64,000 bases of DNA from Cruorifilaria tuberocauda (taxonomy: Eukaryota > Nematoda > Chromadorea > Rhabditida > Onchocercidae). Positions 13,712 through 25,700 of the stretch are shown here, piece by piece. How positions within the stretch are numbered: the stretch's first letter is position 1; every line of letters begins with the position of its first letter. Location: NCBI GenBank assembly GCA_013365365.1, contig JABVXU010000192.1:1-64000 (forward strand), read 5' to 3'. The position numbers and the translations under genes are program-made. Under the pieces are notes generated by a model that saw only the letters and a list, made by a program, of their open reading frames with translations, searched no databases and had not been told where the DNA came from.

Positions 13712-16700
13712 GACGAAGGCAGATGCGAAGTTCGTTGTTATTATTATTATTATGTTATTATTGTAACACATTATGTGCGTATTTGTGTCAGCAATTTGTT
13801 TACTGGTGGGCTATCATTACCGCAAGAATACGGTCTGTCGTCCATGAAATTATTCGAACTCAATCCGGTATATCGTTCCTTTTGTCTGGTTCATGCCCAA
13901 ATTCTATTGACCGACTGAAAAGTCGATACTTCGTAATTCACTAACTCTTTTCATTCTATTATTTTTTCCTCGTTCCACAAAAAGTATTCTGTTGTTGGAA
14001 TTCATAGGTTAAAAGATCATCAACCTCCATACTTTATCGTCTTTATATTACATATGCAATTAAAACATTTTCAACATATGATATCATTCAAAAATTGAGG
14101 TCAGTGTCCAGTGAGCCTTTTGAGCATTTTATAACTTCCAACGCACAGGCGCTATTTGCCTTATCCTACCTCCTAATCTTACTTTTATGCACACCTATTA
14201 TTGAATAATCGGCAAACTTTCATCAATTCATTTTTATCCATATCACAAATACACATCAATTCGGTTTGGATATTATGAATTTGGATGTTATTCGGATATT
14301 ATGAAGACACTCTTTGTTTTTCTCTCTCTCTCTCTCTGAAATTCCAAATCTATCGCTTTAGCAAGTTGTATTACTCAAAACATAACGGAGACCTTTTGCG
14401 TGGTAGATATCCTATGCATTTTTCAGTTTCAGCCTTTTTATTCAGCTCCCACAGGTTTTTCTTCACAATTGGCAATTGTCACACACATATTTATAGATAA
14501 ATAGTACCCACTAAGAGAAATCTTCAAAAACTAGTATCTTACGCTCAGGTGCTTAAGATTCAACCTGTACTTCCAGTTGGAAATATCAGCATTTGTTTAA
14601 TGTTTTCAAGTTGATATTTTCCAGTCGAAAAAAGAAGAAAAAATGTGTTTTCCTACTTGAAGTGCTTAGATCAATCATATTTCTCTTCTTTAAAAAAAAA
14701 TATTTCATTTACTCAAGTATTCCGGCAAAAATAAATTTTAATTTCATTTTCTTTAATTAAAATATACTAATATATAATTCGATAAATTTTCAACAAAATT
14801 TTTTGTAAAACTTCTTTTATGATTCTTTTGGAAAAAATTTGAAAGACACAAGTTTTGACTTAATGTTTTCCTTATGTTTATCCATGTTGCTTTGAAATGT
14901 TTTGAAAATATAATTCAGTAATAATGCTTGTGAAATGTTATGCTTTTCTCTTTTCTTTCATCATCAAACATAGTTGAAATTTATAAATTATCACAAAAAT
15001 GTATTTCTCTTTCTTCTTGTCTCATTTATTCTTAAAAGGGAATATTTTGTTTCTTAGTTGAGATTGAGAAGCAAACGTGAAATCATTGATGATTTCGATG
15101 ACATGAATAATCGCTTTAATTCTGCCGTTAAATAATATTTATTACTAATTGTTGGACAAAAATAGCTTCAAACAGTTTAAATAGTTAACTCTCTGAGATG
15201 TTAAAGATAAGATAAATAAAAATAACGTTAATATATATAATGAAATTTCAATCAAAAAAGGAAAAATTGATTAGTTTTCTTTCGAATCTCTTCACATTTC
15301 CTTGTTTACATTAATTAATATTCGAGTATGAATACTGAAAAAATTATTTGGCAAAGTGAGGTTTTAACATAAAAATTATCGAGGGGTTGAAAAGAAACCT
15401 TTTTTCCTTTTTTTTTTAATACTAATTGACCCATAATACTGTTATATATCCCGCTCTCAACATATCATATAACACGTAAAACACTAAGTTAATTTTCTTC
15501 AACATTATGAAACGTTAAACAATTGAATCTCTTCTTAAGAAAAAACACACCTAATCATTTCCGAAATCAGTTCACTTATCGTACCTTTCTCGGAAAATTA
15601 AACTGAATTCTCACAATTACAAACATCCTGAATTTATTTTTCATTCCGGATATTGTGAAAGACAATATATGAAGCCTTTCTGTGAAACAAAACTTCAAAA
15701 ATTCCAGAATAACTAATAGTAGACTTGTAAAAACTATTGAGGTATGTATGATTGCTTCATGTCTTTTACGTTTTGTCATCAGACGCGAGCTAAAAGAAAG
15801 AGATAGCAATAGGACAGGGCATTTATCCTTCTTCTTTGATTCACTTAATTTTAAAATTTGCGTATTCTTCTAAAATAAAATCGAACGTATATTTTGCTAG
15901 TATTCCAAATGAATATGTGTGAGATGGAAAATGATTACGACCTACCTGTTCTACCTGTCTTTTTTTTGGACAAAAGTATAGATTCCAAAATTGAGTGCAA
16001 TAAAATTTTGTATTAAATCTCATTCTCTTCTCATTATTCACTTTTTTCTTTTCTTCTTCCAATTGCTCAGGTAGAATCCTTTCAAGCTGAAAATTTAGGT
16101 CAAAAAATTGCTGTGAAATGTGAAAATGGGTAAAAATTGAACAATCTGTCTGCGTTTGTATATATGTGTGTGTGTGTGTGTTTTTTCCAAAAATATGCTT
16201 TATTATTTGTAAACTGAATTCTTCGCTGTGCGTGTTGTTTATTTTTTCCTCGAACCAAATAAGAATTTTTTTTTTGGCTTAGACATTCGTCGTATAAATA
16301 GCTTTCAACAAACCATTATTTCCAATTGCTTATCACTAATTACTATTTGCTGCTTATTAATAGCTATTATGCTTGTGCATGTGACATTACTACACTTCTA
16401 TACTGATGGTCATAATATATATTCTGAAAACTATTTAAAAGTTGCTTGCTAAGTATAAAAATACTACAATGAAAACATGTCAAAATTATTAGTCATGATT
16501 ATTAGCGAAGATGATAGCCATTTGAATTAATTAAAATTTATACAATTCAAATGAATGAGGATATTTTAACTAGTAGAAAAATTTTTGAATCAATTGAGAA
16601 ATTTATAGTATTCATAGTATCACAACTACATTTTTCTTTTCCTATTGCTATTTATGCTGTTTGGTAAACATTGATCATTCTATTAAAATTGAACAATTTC

Positions 16701-17689
16701 GAGAACTGAAAGTGGCAAATTATGAAGAGGAAAAAACGAATGATGCAATAATTCGTTGGAATGAGGACAAGTTATTCGATAGGCTAACACCAGTTTATTT
16801 TTATTGAGAATGCTTGAGGTTGAACAAAACCCAAACACTTCGGATAACAACATTTTTTTGGTCGGACTGCACTGGTCACGATTGTGGACAGTAAAAACTA
16901 GCATAAGGAATTCACAGTTGAGCTTACAATTTTTAAATGAAATAAATGTTATATTCAACCAAATTATTCCTTTTCCGTTCGTTTTCATCATCCATGAAGG
17001 ATCATTTTTTACAAATTATTATTGTCAGTATTATTAGCAATTCTATTGAACAGTAATTGCTCAATAGTACTTTGGCCAATTCAAAATTACATTGGCCTTA
17101 CTTACCAGTTGTTTTTTCATCTCAATCTTTTTCATTTGTAAAAAATAGGAGAGAAATGCTACATGTTATACGACTATCTTAAAAGAGTATAAATTAAAAT
17201 TAATGTTAACCTTTTTTAAAATATCTGTCAGAAATGAAGTATATTTATAAAAGTGATGATAATTTTGGGATTATACTGAAATTGATAGGACAAAGCGCGA
17301 GACGATAGATTGTTACAGGTCAAAGTGCAAAATTGGAAGAATAAACAGAACAAAATGTAATAATAGGATTGTTCTATGGTGGATACAATTATAATTCAGC
17401 AAAAGATAACAAACACTGAAAGTGAAGATTGTAAATCTTCGGTGTACATTGTTGATAGATTAAAACGTTTATTGTTTATTCAGCTTGGCATACTTCATTG
17501 ATCATTCCGATTGGGTTTATTTGAATATGACAGTGGCAATTTCGTTCTCAATCTAAATCATTCACGGAATATCTCGGTTCCTAAAAAGCGGTCTATGGAA
17601 TGAATTTATTGAAGAATGACGCAGTCGTTATCACATGATTTTACATAAAATTAAAACAGATGAGAACTTCGATGGATCTGAGCGAATTC
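13712..17689. other. AT-rich intergenic DNA, no supportable gene
   Basis: Only short chance-like frames are present. Simple repeats include TTA triplets near 13735-13760, a CT run at about 14321-14338 and a TG run at about 16164-16180. A tandem pair of GATA sites (AGATAAGATAAA) lies at about 15204-15215. I see no domain-bearing exon on either strand. Confidence 0.55.
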
Positions 17690-19660
17690 CTTCTCTCTTT
17701 CTTTTTCCCTCTCTCTCCTACACTCTTGCCTTACTCTGTGGAGAAGAAATGAATTCCGATTATCGTTATTAAATGAGCGGTAAAAGAGAAATACAAAAAT
17801 TCTCCGCCATTCCTTCCCTCTTCTCTTTCTCTACCAGATTAGGATCCTTCTCTCTCTCTTTTTCTCTTCACCTCCTTTCTCCCTCGTCCTCCTCTTCTTC
17901 CTCCTTTTCATTAGCGCTTCCGTCCTACAATGTATTGAAAGCCGAAAAACGCCTTTTGCGCCAACTAATCAAACTGAACCGCTCGTAGCTTTTCTCTCCT
18001 TTTCCATTAATACTCCATTGTTCAACCAAATTTTTTTTCTTTTTTATCACCCGCCCACACTATGCGCTTTATGGACGTTTCTTTTTGGTATGTACAGAAG
18101 CTTCCATCGAAACTGAACGGACATATGCCGCCCCTCTTCCACTCTTATCATCTCTCCCTTATCACCCACACACAGAGAGAGACAGGTGAAAGATGGAAGA
18201 AAATTTAAATAAAAGTAAGTAAGGATCGGTGTGAAATGAGTGATTTTTCTCATAAATTTGATATGGGCGGTATGGGAATGGAGGAAATTTGAAGTGAAAT
18301 TAAAAAAAGAGAAGTATTAGCCATCTGGTCGCAACATCACCCATTCCCTTCCTCCGCCTCATTCCACCGATTTATTCGACCCGACTCGATTTGATCCAAT
18401 TCTTCCTGATCCAGCAGGTACGGCAGATGAGAGAGGCTTTAGCTTTTTAGGAATATAATCCATTCCTTTTCACATCAATTCGATCGATTAGCTGCAACAG
18501 GAGGAAACCAAAGCAGATTTATAAAACAGCTTTTTTCGAATGGGTGGAAAGAGTAAGATTTTTTTCATTATTTCAGTTTGACATGGGATTTACTGATTAC
18601 GCCGCTTTCTGACCTATAACCTCTCTCTCTGTTTCTAACAGATTCTATTTATATGTCATCTTCCGATCATTGTTTTCTCTATTAAAAGAATTTTTGCAGT
18701 TTAATTTCTCTTGTGCTTCTTCCGTCTTTTTTCCTCGCCCCATCCATGTCCGTTCCGTAGAACTGCACAGAGTTTCTTTTATCCCATTGAAGTTTTTAAC
18801 CTAAAACTTTTTCATCATTTTTCGTTCTCACCGAAATCCTTCATATTTCTTCATTATCGGATTACTTTTGTAATAATCTTTCATCTATCTTATTATCATT
18901 TGTTTAATCGTTCATGTAATTCTTTCTTCTTCAGCAAAATGACATGAAACACGCAATTTGGTAGAGTTTATCTACAACGATTTATCCGTATCATTGATAA
19001 GTCTTATAACATCGATATTTTCGCAAATTTGATTATATTTAATTTATTAATGAATTATCAATAAGAGGAGTGATAAAATATGATTTTATTAATAGGTTTA
19101 TGCTTTGCAAAGGAAAACAGTAGCTCTTTTTTGTGTTTCTACTATTAGAAAATTTGGTAAAGAATTTTGCTAGAATTCTCACCTATCCTTTGTTCTTCAA
19201 ATTTTGAAGAATTTTTCACTCAATCGTTGGAAAAGACATCAAATCTGAGTAGCGTGTTTGCTGAAAAAATGTTCATTTACATAATGAACATTTTGACGTT
19301 AACTGACAGTTAGTTGTAAAAGTAGTGTTAGTAGCAGTAGTATGTATTGGTAATGGTAATATTGTATTTATTGGAAAGTTGGTTTAGTTTATTTTTCAGC
19401 TAAAAGGAAGGAAGTTCACCGTTCATCACTTGCTGCGTTCGCCACCGCCACCACCACCAACACATATTTGCTGTTTGCCTCAAGTCAATTACAGGAGAGG
19501 AAGAAGGAGGGGATGAATGTGTGAACTGCGGGTGTGGGTACTGAGTGGTAGCGGGAGCGGGGAGATTCGATAGCGGGAGCAAAGACGGATGAACGAACGA
19601 ACGGAACGCTTGGGAGTGAGAAGCCGGTTTTTTATTCATTATGGTCTCACACACTAATAC
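17690..19660. promoter_or_regulatory. Pyrimidine-rich, GC-raised block, candidate upstream regulatory DNA
   Basis: Long CT-rich stretches (17690-17910, 18330-18415) and a more GC-rich block (19430-19660, including CCACCGCCACCACC and a GAAC tetramer repeat near 19588-19606) stand out from the AT-rich surroundings. A good-looking donor (CAG|GTACGG) lies near 18415. The block is 3 to 5 kb upstream of the fozi-1 start codon on the same strand. It could therefore be an alternative promoter, a 5' untranslated exon or an enhancer. The frames inside it are low-complexity and are not called as genes. This is inference from composition and position only. Confidence 0.3.
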
Positions 19661-20087
19661 ATTTCGGCATTATGCTCTCTTTTGTTATAATTTATTGTAG
19701 CATTGCTTTAGCTGATTAAGCTTATATTCCGGTTCGCTGAATACGGCAAACATGCTGAATTACAAGCAAATGTAAACAATTTATGGATATCAGGTGGGAA
19801 TCTATCTAATATTTATGAGAAAAATGTGAAAATCGGAGTGAGAGTGAGAAAGAAAGCTATGCCTATTTTACGCTATTATAATGATAAGGTAATAATAAGG
19901 TAATTTTAATAGTTTCAGAACTTCTAAATGCTTTCGCTTTATGCAACACTTTTCTGTTCTCTCATCATTCTTGAAATCATCAAATATTAAAAATGGAAAT
20001 AATGCTCTCTTTTCAAACTTAGATTACTTCCGGTGCAAGACGATCGGATACAAATGTTACCTCTTCATTAAAGAAGCATCAATTTTA

Positions 20088-20143
20088 CGCACACACACAT
20101 ACACATACACATATACACATACACACAGACACAGACAGACAGT
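20088..20143. repeat. CA-rich compound microsatellite
   Basis: Mixed ACACAT, ATACAC and ACAGAC units form an imperfect compound microsatellite. It is flanked by ordinary AT-rich DNA and has no coding potential. Confidence 0.85.
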
Positions 20144-22649
20144 AAGAAATTTTAGATCTCTTCCAAAAACGAATTGAAGCATTTATGAGTTTCGGAAATA
20201 AAATATCTATGCGCTTGGAGCATCAAATAGCTTTTCTCTTTGTAGTTTTATTTGTGCGCTCTTTTCAAGCATCTTCCAAAATAGCTTCTCATTTCATTCC
20301 GCAAATTTCTGTATTTTTGTGACATTCTCATTTCTTCTTTTTCCTTCATATTTTTCAATTTCACATTTCATACATATTTTCTCTATTGACTTGTTGTTGA
20401 GAGCTCTTTTGCAAACAACAAATTTTTTATGTTACATTATGCTAAGAGTTTTATACACGTAATAATTACTTTGAAATAATTAATTGAATTCATCAATCAA
20501 TAATGGAAATTGTTTAAGATAATCGCATTTCTTTTATTTACTTAAATAATAACTTCATATGTTCAGATATGTTTTTTTTTGCTTTTTTTAAGAAGTTTTA
20601 TTAAAATTAGATATATAGTTAGCTTGAATATTGACGGATATGAAAGAATTATTAAACTTTGCTATTTCGACAATATTTTAACATTAACTCTGTTCGGTAA
20701 ACAAAAAGCGTAAAGAATATCTTAAAAGCAGGTGTTATTTATGCGTGCGCATTTGTTTATTTGCATAAACGTCGTAACAACAACTCTTACTTATTCATCC
20801 TTTTTTTCTTACAACTAATTTCATATTCTTTTCTTTAAATGGTATTTGGGAAGAAAATGATTTAATAATCATTCGAATAAGATTATGGAAGAAAATTATA
20901 TATCGATGAAGTGTGGAATACCGTAAATTATTAAAATATAAGAATATCCAGAAGATTTTTCTTTGGAATTTTTTATCTAAATGATCGATCTTTCTCATAT
21001 TGCGTTCGAAAATTCGAAATAACTTTATAAGTATTTTTGTATTCGTATAAAATTTATGTTATAAAATTAACGGATCAGGAGATTTTAGATAATTTAGCTG
21101 ATCTTTTTATTTTTAATGAATACATAGGTCCATTAGAATTTTTATACGTTTAATCTATTCAATATAGTTTTAAAAGATGTACTTGACTAATTGTTCCTTT
21201 TATTATATACTTTTTCTTTATCCTTCAATTTGAAATTCTTTCATGAATTTCTTTCGTTCAGGAAAATGCAGTAACCGTACAGGTCGGCAATCAGACGGAT
21301 TTTATTTTCTGCTGGTATATTATCCGTTATATTTAAATTCCATTGAAATAATTATGTGATTGGTTGAAAATGAATAGCCAAAAAGTAGTTGGCAGATTGA
21401 TATTTACCTTTGATTAAAATTTTATTTCGAAAAAGTTCTTCCAAGTTGTCAAATAATATTTTCATTCTTTCCTATCAGCTTAAAATTGCTAAGGAAGTGA
21501 TAATAAAAATCAAATAATATATCATAATATATAGAAGGGAGAAGAGATAGAGAGAGGAAAGAATGGAGTAGGGACAGTAAATGATGTAAACGTTTGTCGT
21601 CGATATCTCGTGTAACTCACAAACAATTGTTAAAACAGTTTTTATCAGTGACGTCAGCATTAATTAATTTTTATTGGCGATGTAATCATCTCTTCCTGTT
21701 TTATCACTTCATTTTTTCAATAATATTTTTTTTTTCATTTACATAAACATTGAGTATGATTTTACTTTTGTTATATGACAGAGAATGATAATGTGGTGAT
21801 AGATGAGTATAACACTCCGTTATAGTGATAGCCAATTGTTATCATTGGTTGATTGTTGATTATTAAATGTTAAATTGTTATTTTTTTACAGCCTTGGCTA
21901 CCTTGTTGATTTACTTTTTTTTGTTTTGCAGATGTAAGAATAAAAGCAAAATAAATCAATTATATGTCATCTATCCCTTTCAAAATAAAATTACTTGATG
22001 TTTGTTGATATGACATTCCTTCTCTGCATTTTTTCCATCATTATTTGTAAACTTTTTTGTTTTTATTTTTCTGTATTATCACATTGTAGAGATTAAGTAG
22101 AGTAGTCAATAATAACTTTGATTCAGTTCAGAATTGCTAATTAACTCAAGTAATTGTAATCAGAGATTGGGTTAATTCAAAAATAAAATGCATAGTTCGA
22201 AGTTTTATTGTAACTTTCTAAGATAAGTCAGATAGATAGAAGTCATCAAAACTCGTGTGTTATAATTCAAAGAGTCTCTCTTTCAGAATTACTTCTGTAA
22301 AATACGGTATAAAAGAAATCGTTATGAAAGTTCGTCCTTTTTGATAATTATACTATTGATTTGTTCCTTCCTTTTACACGTAAAATTTCAACTGAGAAAG
22401 AATATATCAATCTAATGTTATTGATGATAATTTATTGTATTATTATACTGCACAATTTTTTGCTATTTCTTGTACTTATTCTAATATTCCTATCTAAATA
22501 CTTAAATATTAACGAAATATTAGCTTATAATAGTTATAGAAATATATCAAATATCTATTTTAAGAATAACATCAAAATATCACCTTTTATCATTGCTCTG
22601 ACGTGTGTTATAATTCAAACACGGATACTTCTGCAATTAACTGATAATT

Positions 22650-22659
22650 TTATTTACAG
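22650..22659 (+). other. Candidate 5' splice or trans-splice acceptor of fozi-1
   Basis: The sequence TTTATTTACAG ends at 22659, about 140 bases before the chosen fozi-1 ATG. It is a strong nematode-type acceptor with no in-frame coding before it. It could receive a spliced leader or an upstream untranslated exon. The leader itself is not visible in the window. Confidence 0.4.
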
Positions 22660-22798
22660 ATTCTAATCAGCGAGAGTGATCATCAGCTAGCCACAATAAA
22701 TTATTTTATTGCTAATGTTTTCGGATTTGAGTCATTTCACCATTTGTCATTAATCATCACAACTAATGCTATTGTATTTTTGAACTGATAATTATAAA

Positions 22799-25700
22799 AT
22801 GCCAGCAAATGATAAGGTACAACCAAAGTTATCATCATCGCCCTTACAACAGCAAGCGCAAATGTCGTTACAGCAGCAGCAATTAGAAAATTCAATTGAT
22901 ACTCTTTCAACACTATCAACAACAATACCTAGCAGTTTGAATGCTGAATTTTTTCATTGTTTGACGCAAAATCTATTAGCAACAACAGCAGCAGGTACCA
23001 GCGGACAACCGCAAGCAGCCGATGCCGCAACTACCGAGGCTTCGGTTGCTACTGCATTTGGATTAGCTCTACCGGATGTATCAATGATATACGGAAACTT
23101 TAACCTATACAACCTTTTCAATCTCAATTTACTAACCGAATCACAACAAAGCCAGCTACAATCATCATCTCTTCTTACCGAATACCTCAGACAGCGAACT
23201 GTGGAAGCAAATGCTCGACAGCATCAACAACGACAACAGCGCCCTTCAAAAGAAAAAAAACGTGTACGTAAAATTTTCGATAAAAATTGCGAAAAATTTC
23301 TTAGATTGGAAAAAAGACGGTATATTTAATTGTAGTTATTCTTATCACTAATTATATCTAACTGTTGATATTTAGCATGTATTTAATTCCTATCTTTATT
23401 TATAAAAGAAGTTTAAGCAATCATCTGCGATAAACCAAATCATAGCTATATTAAAGTTAGAATAATTCCTTCTGTATCTGAACATCGTTTTTTAAATTAC
23501 ATCTTTATTTCATAGTAATGGAATTGATCAATTAATCGCTGATGTGATCTCATCCATTACTGCGTGGATCTTGATATTTTTTTCTATAAATTCATACAGT
23601 ATTTTAAACAATAATTCTCATTAACTCTTAACTAAATTTAGGTTAAAGAGTAATAATTTTTTCCAATTTGCGTTCCTATATCTTAACTTCTAATCAGTAA
23701 TTAATACTTTTGATTAATTCGAAAGTATTATTTTTAATCTTTGAAATTTCGGTTTGAGTTGTTATCGGCAAATATGAGGATTATATAGAGTGCAGAGCAG
23801 ACCTGTCCTCTATCATTTTAGATAATTTTATAGTTTGTATAAGAGACAGTGTTTGTTATGCTCTCCATATGGTCCCTAATGCCGTGACCTTTTTCAGAGC
23901 TATCCCTGCAGTTTTCAGTGGTGTGAATTGTGTCTGAGAGAGGTACATAGTTCGAAACTTCCGTGTCATATCAGACAGCATCACGTGGCACAACCGATGT
24001 TCATTTGTCCACAGTGCAAATTTAGCTCGAGCTATTCGAAGAACAATGTCAAAAGTCATATGTCAACAGTGCATGGATTAACTGTAAATTCTCATTTACT
24101 ATCACTAAGATTGTTAACTTATCGTAGACTTTTCACCTCAACCATTTTAATTCTTACCTTTTTTATTTTACCATTTTTGCATTATATAATAAGAAAATCG
24201 TTAGAAATGAATTTCATTAATTCAACGAAAGTTGAAATGAGTGTAAAAAGTGGAGGCATTTATAATTTCATTGGTACCCTTGAATAATCAAAATTAGAAT
24301 TTAGCTGAGTGCACGAAATTGACACGACATGTTCGTAAAATGCATTAACTCATAATTTGCTGTGCGATTGTTTTCTCTTAATTTCCGAAATTAGATAATG
24401 TTGAAATTTGAGGAAAGAATGGAAGTAATGTTGTTTACAAAATAAATGAAACTTAGTGGTAAAATGTTTATTCTATTTGTATCAAAAATATTTTCCGATG
24501 CTGTCGATTTATGATCAATTATTGCTAACAAGCTATTTATTAGTCGAACTTTTATCACTGAAATTTGCAAAAATCGTTTTTGTTTACTATATTATTATCA
24601 AATGAATTCATGTTTTTTTAGGAAGAACCAATTAGTCATATGGAAGAATATGCAGATGAAGTAGAACAATTGATGAAGCGATGTTTCCCGACTGTACGTG
24701 GTCGTGGTCGTCCGGTACACAGTAATATTCGACCATCAACTGCTTCTTCATCTTCAACAGTCAATACGGAATCCAATAATAACTCAAGACGGAATAGCGC
24801 TAGCTCTATAGCATCAGTCAGTAAAATCTCGGTGTGATCATTTGGACTTATTGATTTTGTTCAGGAAATCAAAACTTTAATCCATTTATTGCAACGATTA
24901 TTTCACCTTGTTAACCTGATAGGAAAATATAAGTTTAACTTTAGAAGAAAAATAAGTGATTTCAAAAAATTTAGGCCCGTTACACACACAGTCATCGTCG
25001 TAGAGGTATCAAACATCCCATACAAGAAATGGCTCATGAACTTTATTCAACAGTCAACAATAAACGGACCAAAAATGAAAATGATTATGAGAAGTAAGTT
25101 TGCTTACACAAAGTTATAAGTGTTTATGTCTCAGCTTTGCAAATATTATCTATTATTCTGTTTAAAATATCATTATTTATAGCGAATTAGAAGGAACTGT
25201 TAGTCAAATGCCGATTGATGCTTCGGGTCAGAGTTCACCAAGTGAGGTATGCATACTTTATTCAAATATTTTATTAACAAGATTATACATAAAACAAAAC
25301 TATTTCATTCTGCATAGCAGTTGAAAATATTTTAAAGTTAACTCTTAAATACATATAACTAAATGAGTTGTGAAAAATGATTTTTCAGTGATCTATTTTA
25401 ATTATGACTTTGTATTGATATTACACACAGCGAGAACAGCGAGATCAGTCTTAATTTTCTTTTTCAATCTACTTTAGCTCTGTTCTTGATTTATTTTAAT
25501 TTTCGTTTTTAATTTTACGGAATATATGCTCTTATTCACCGATTAAGACTACTGTAAGTAATTTGTTCATCTCTTCTTTTTGTAGTATTCTATGAGCATT
25601 GTTAACTATGATATAGCAAGAGATTCTATTACTCAATGTGCTATTTGTTGGTCATTGGTTTTCTGTTTTCTCTGTTGGTCACTTCATCAATGCTAAGAGA

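Noticed and set aside
17773..17988. 71-codon Ser/Phe/Leu frame
   Set aside because: It is the translation of a CT-rich tract, a low-complexity artefact.
19400..19654. 84-codon minus frame with a Trp run
   Set aside because: The Trp run comes from a CCA-type repeat and the Pro/Ser richness from the pyrimidine bias. There is no supporting structure.
22361..22666. 101-codon plus-strand frame just before fozi-1
   Set aside because: It is Ile/Leu/Asn-rich, background-like and starts from a non-ATG codon. It overlaps the acceptor at 22659 and has no family resemblance.
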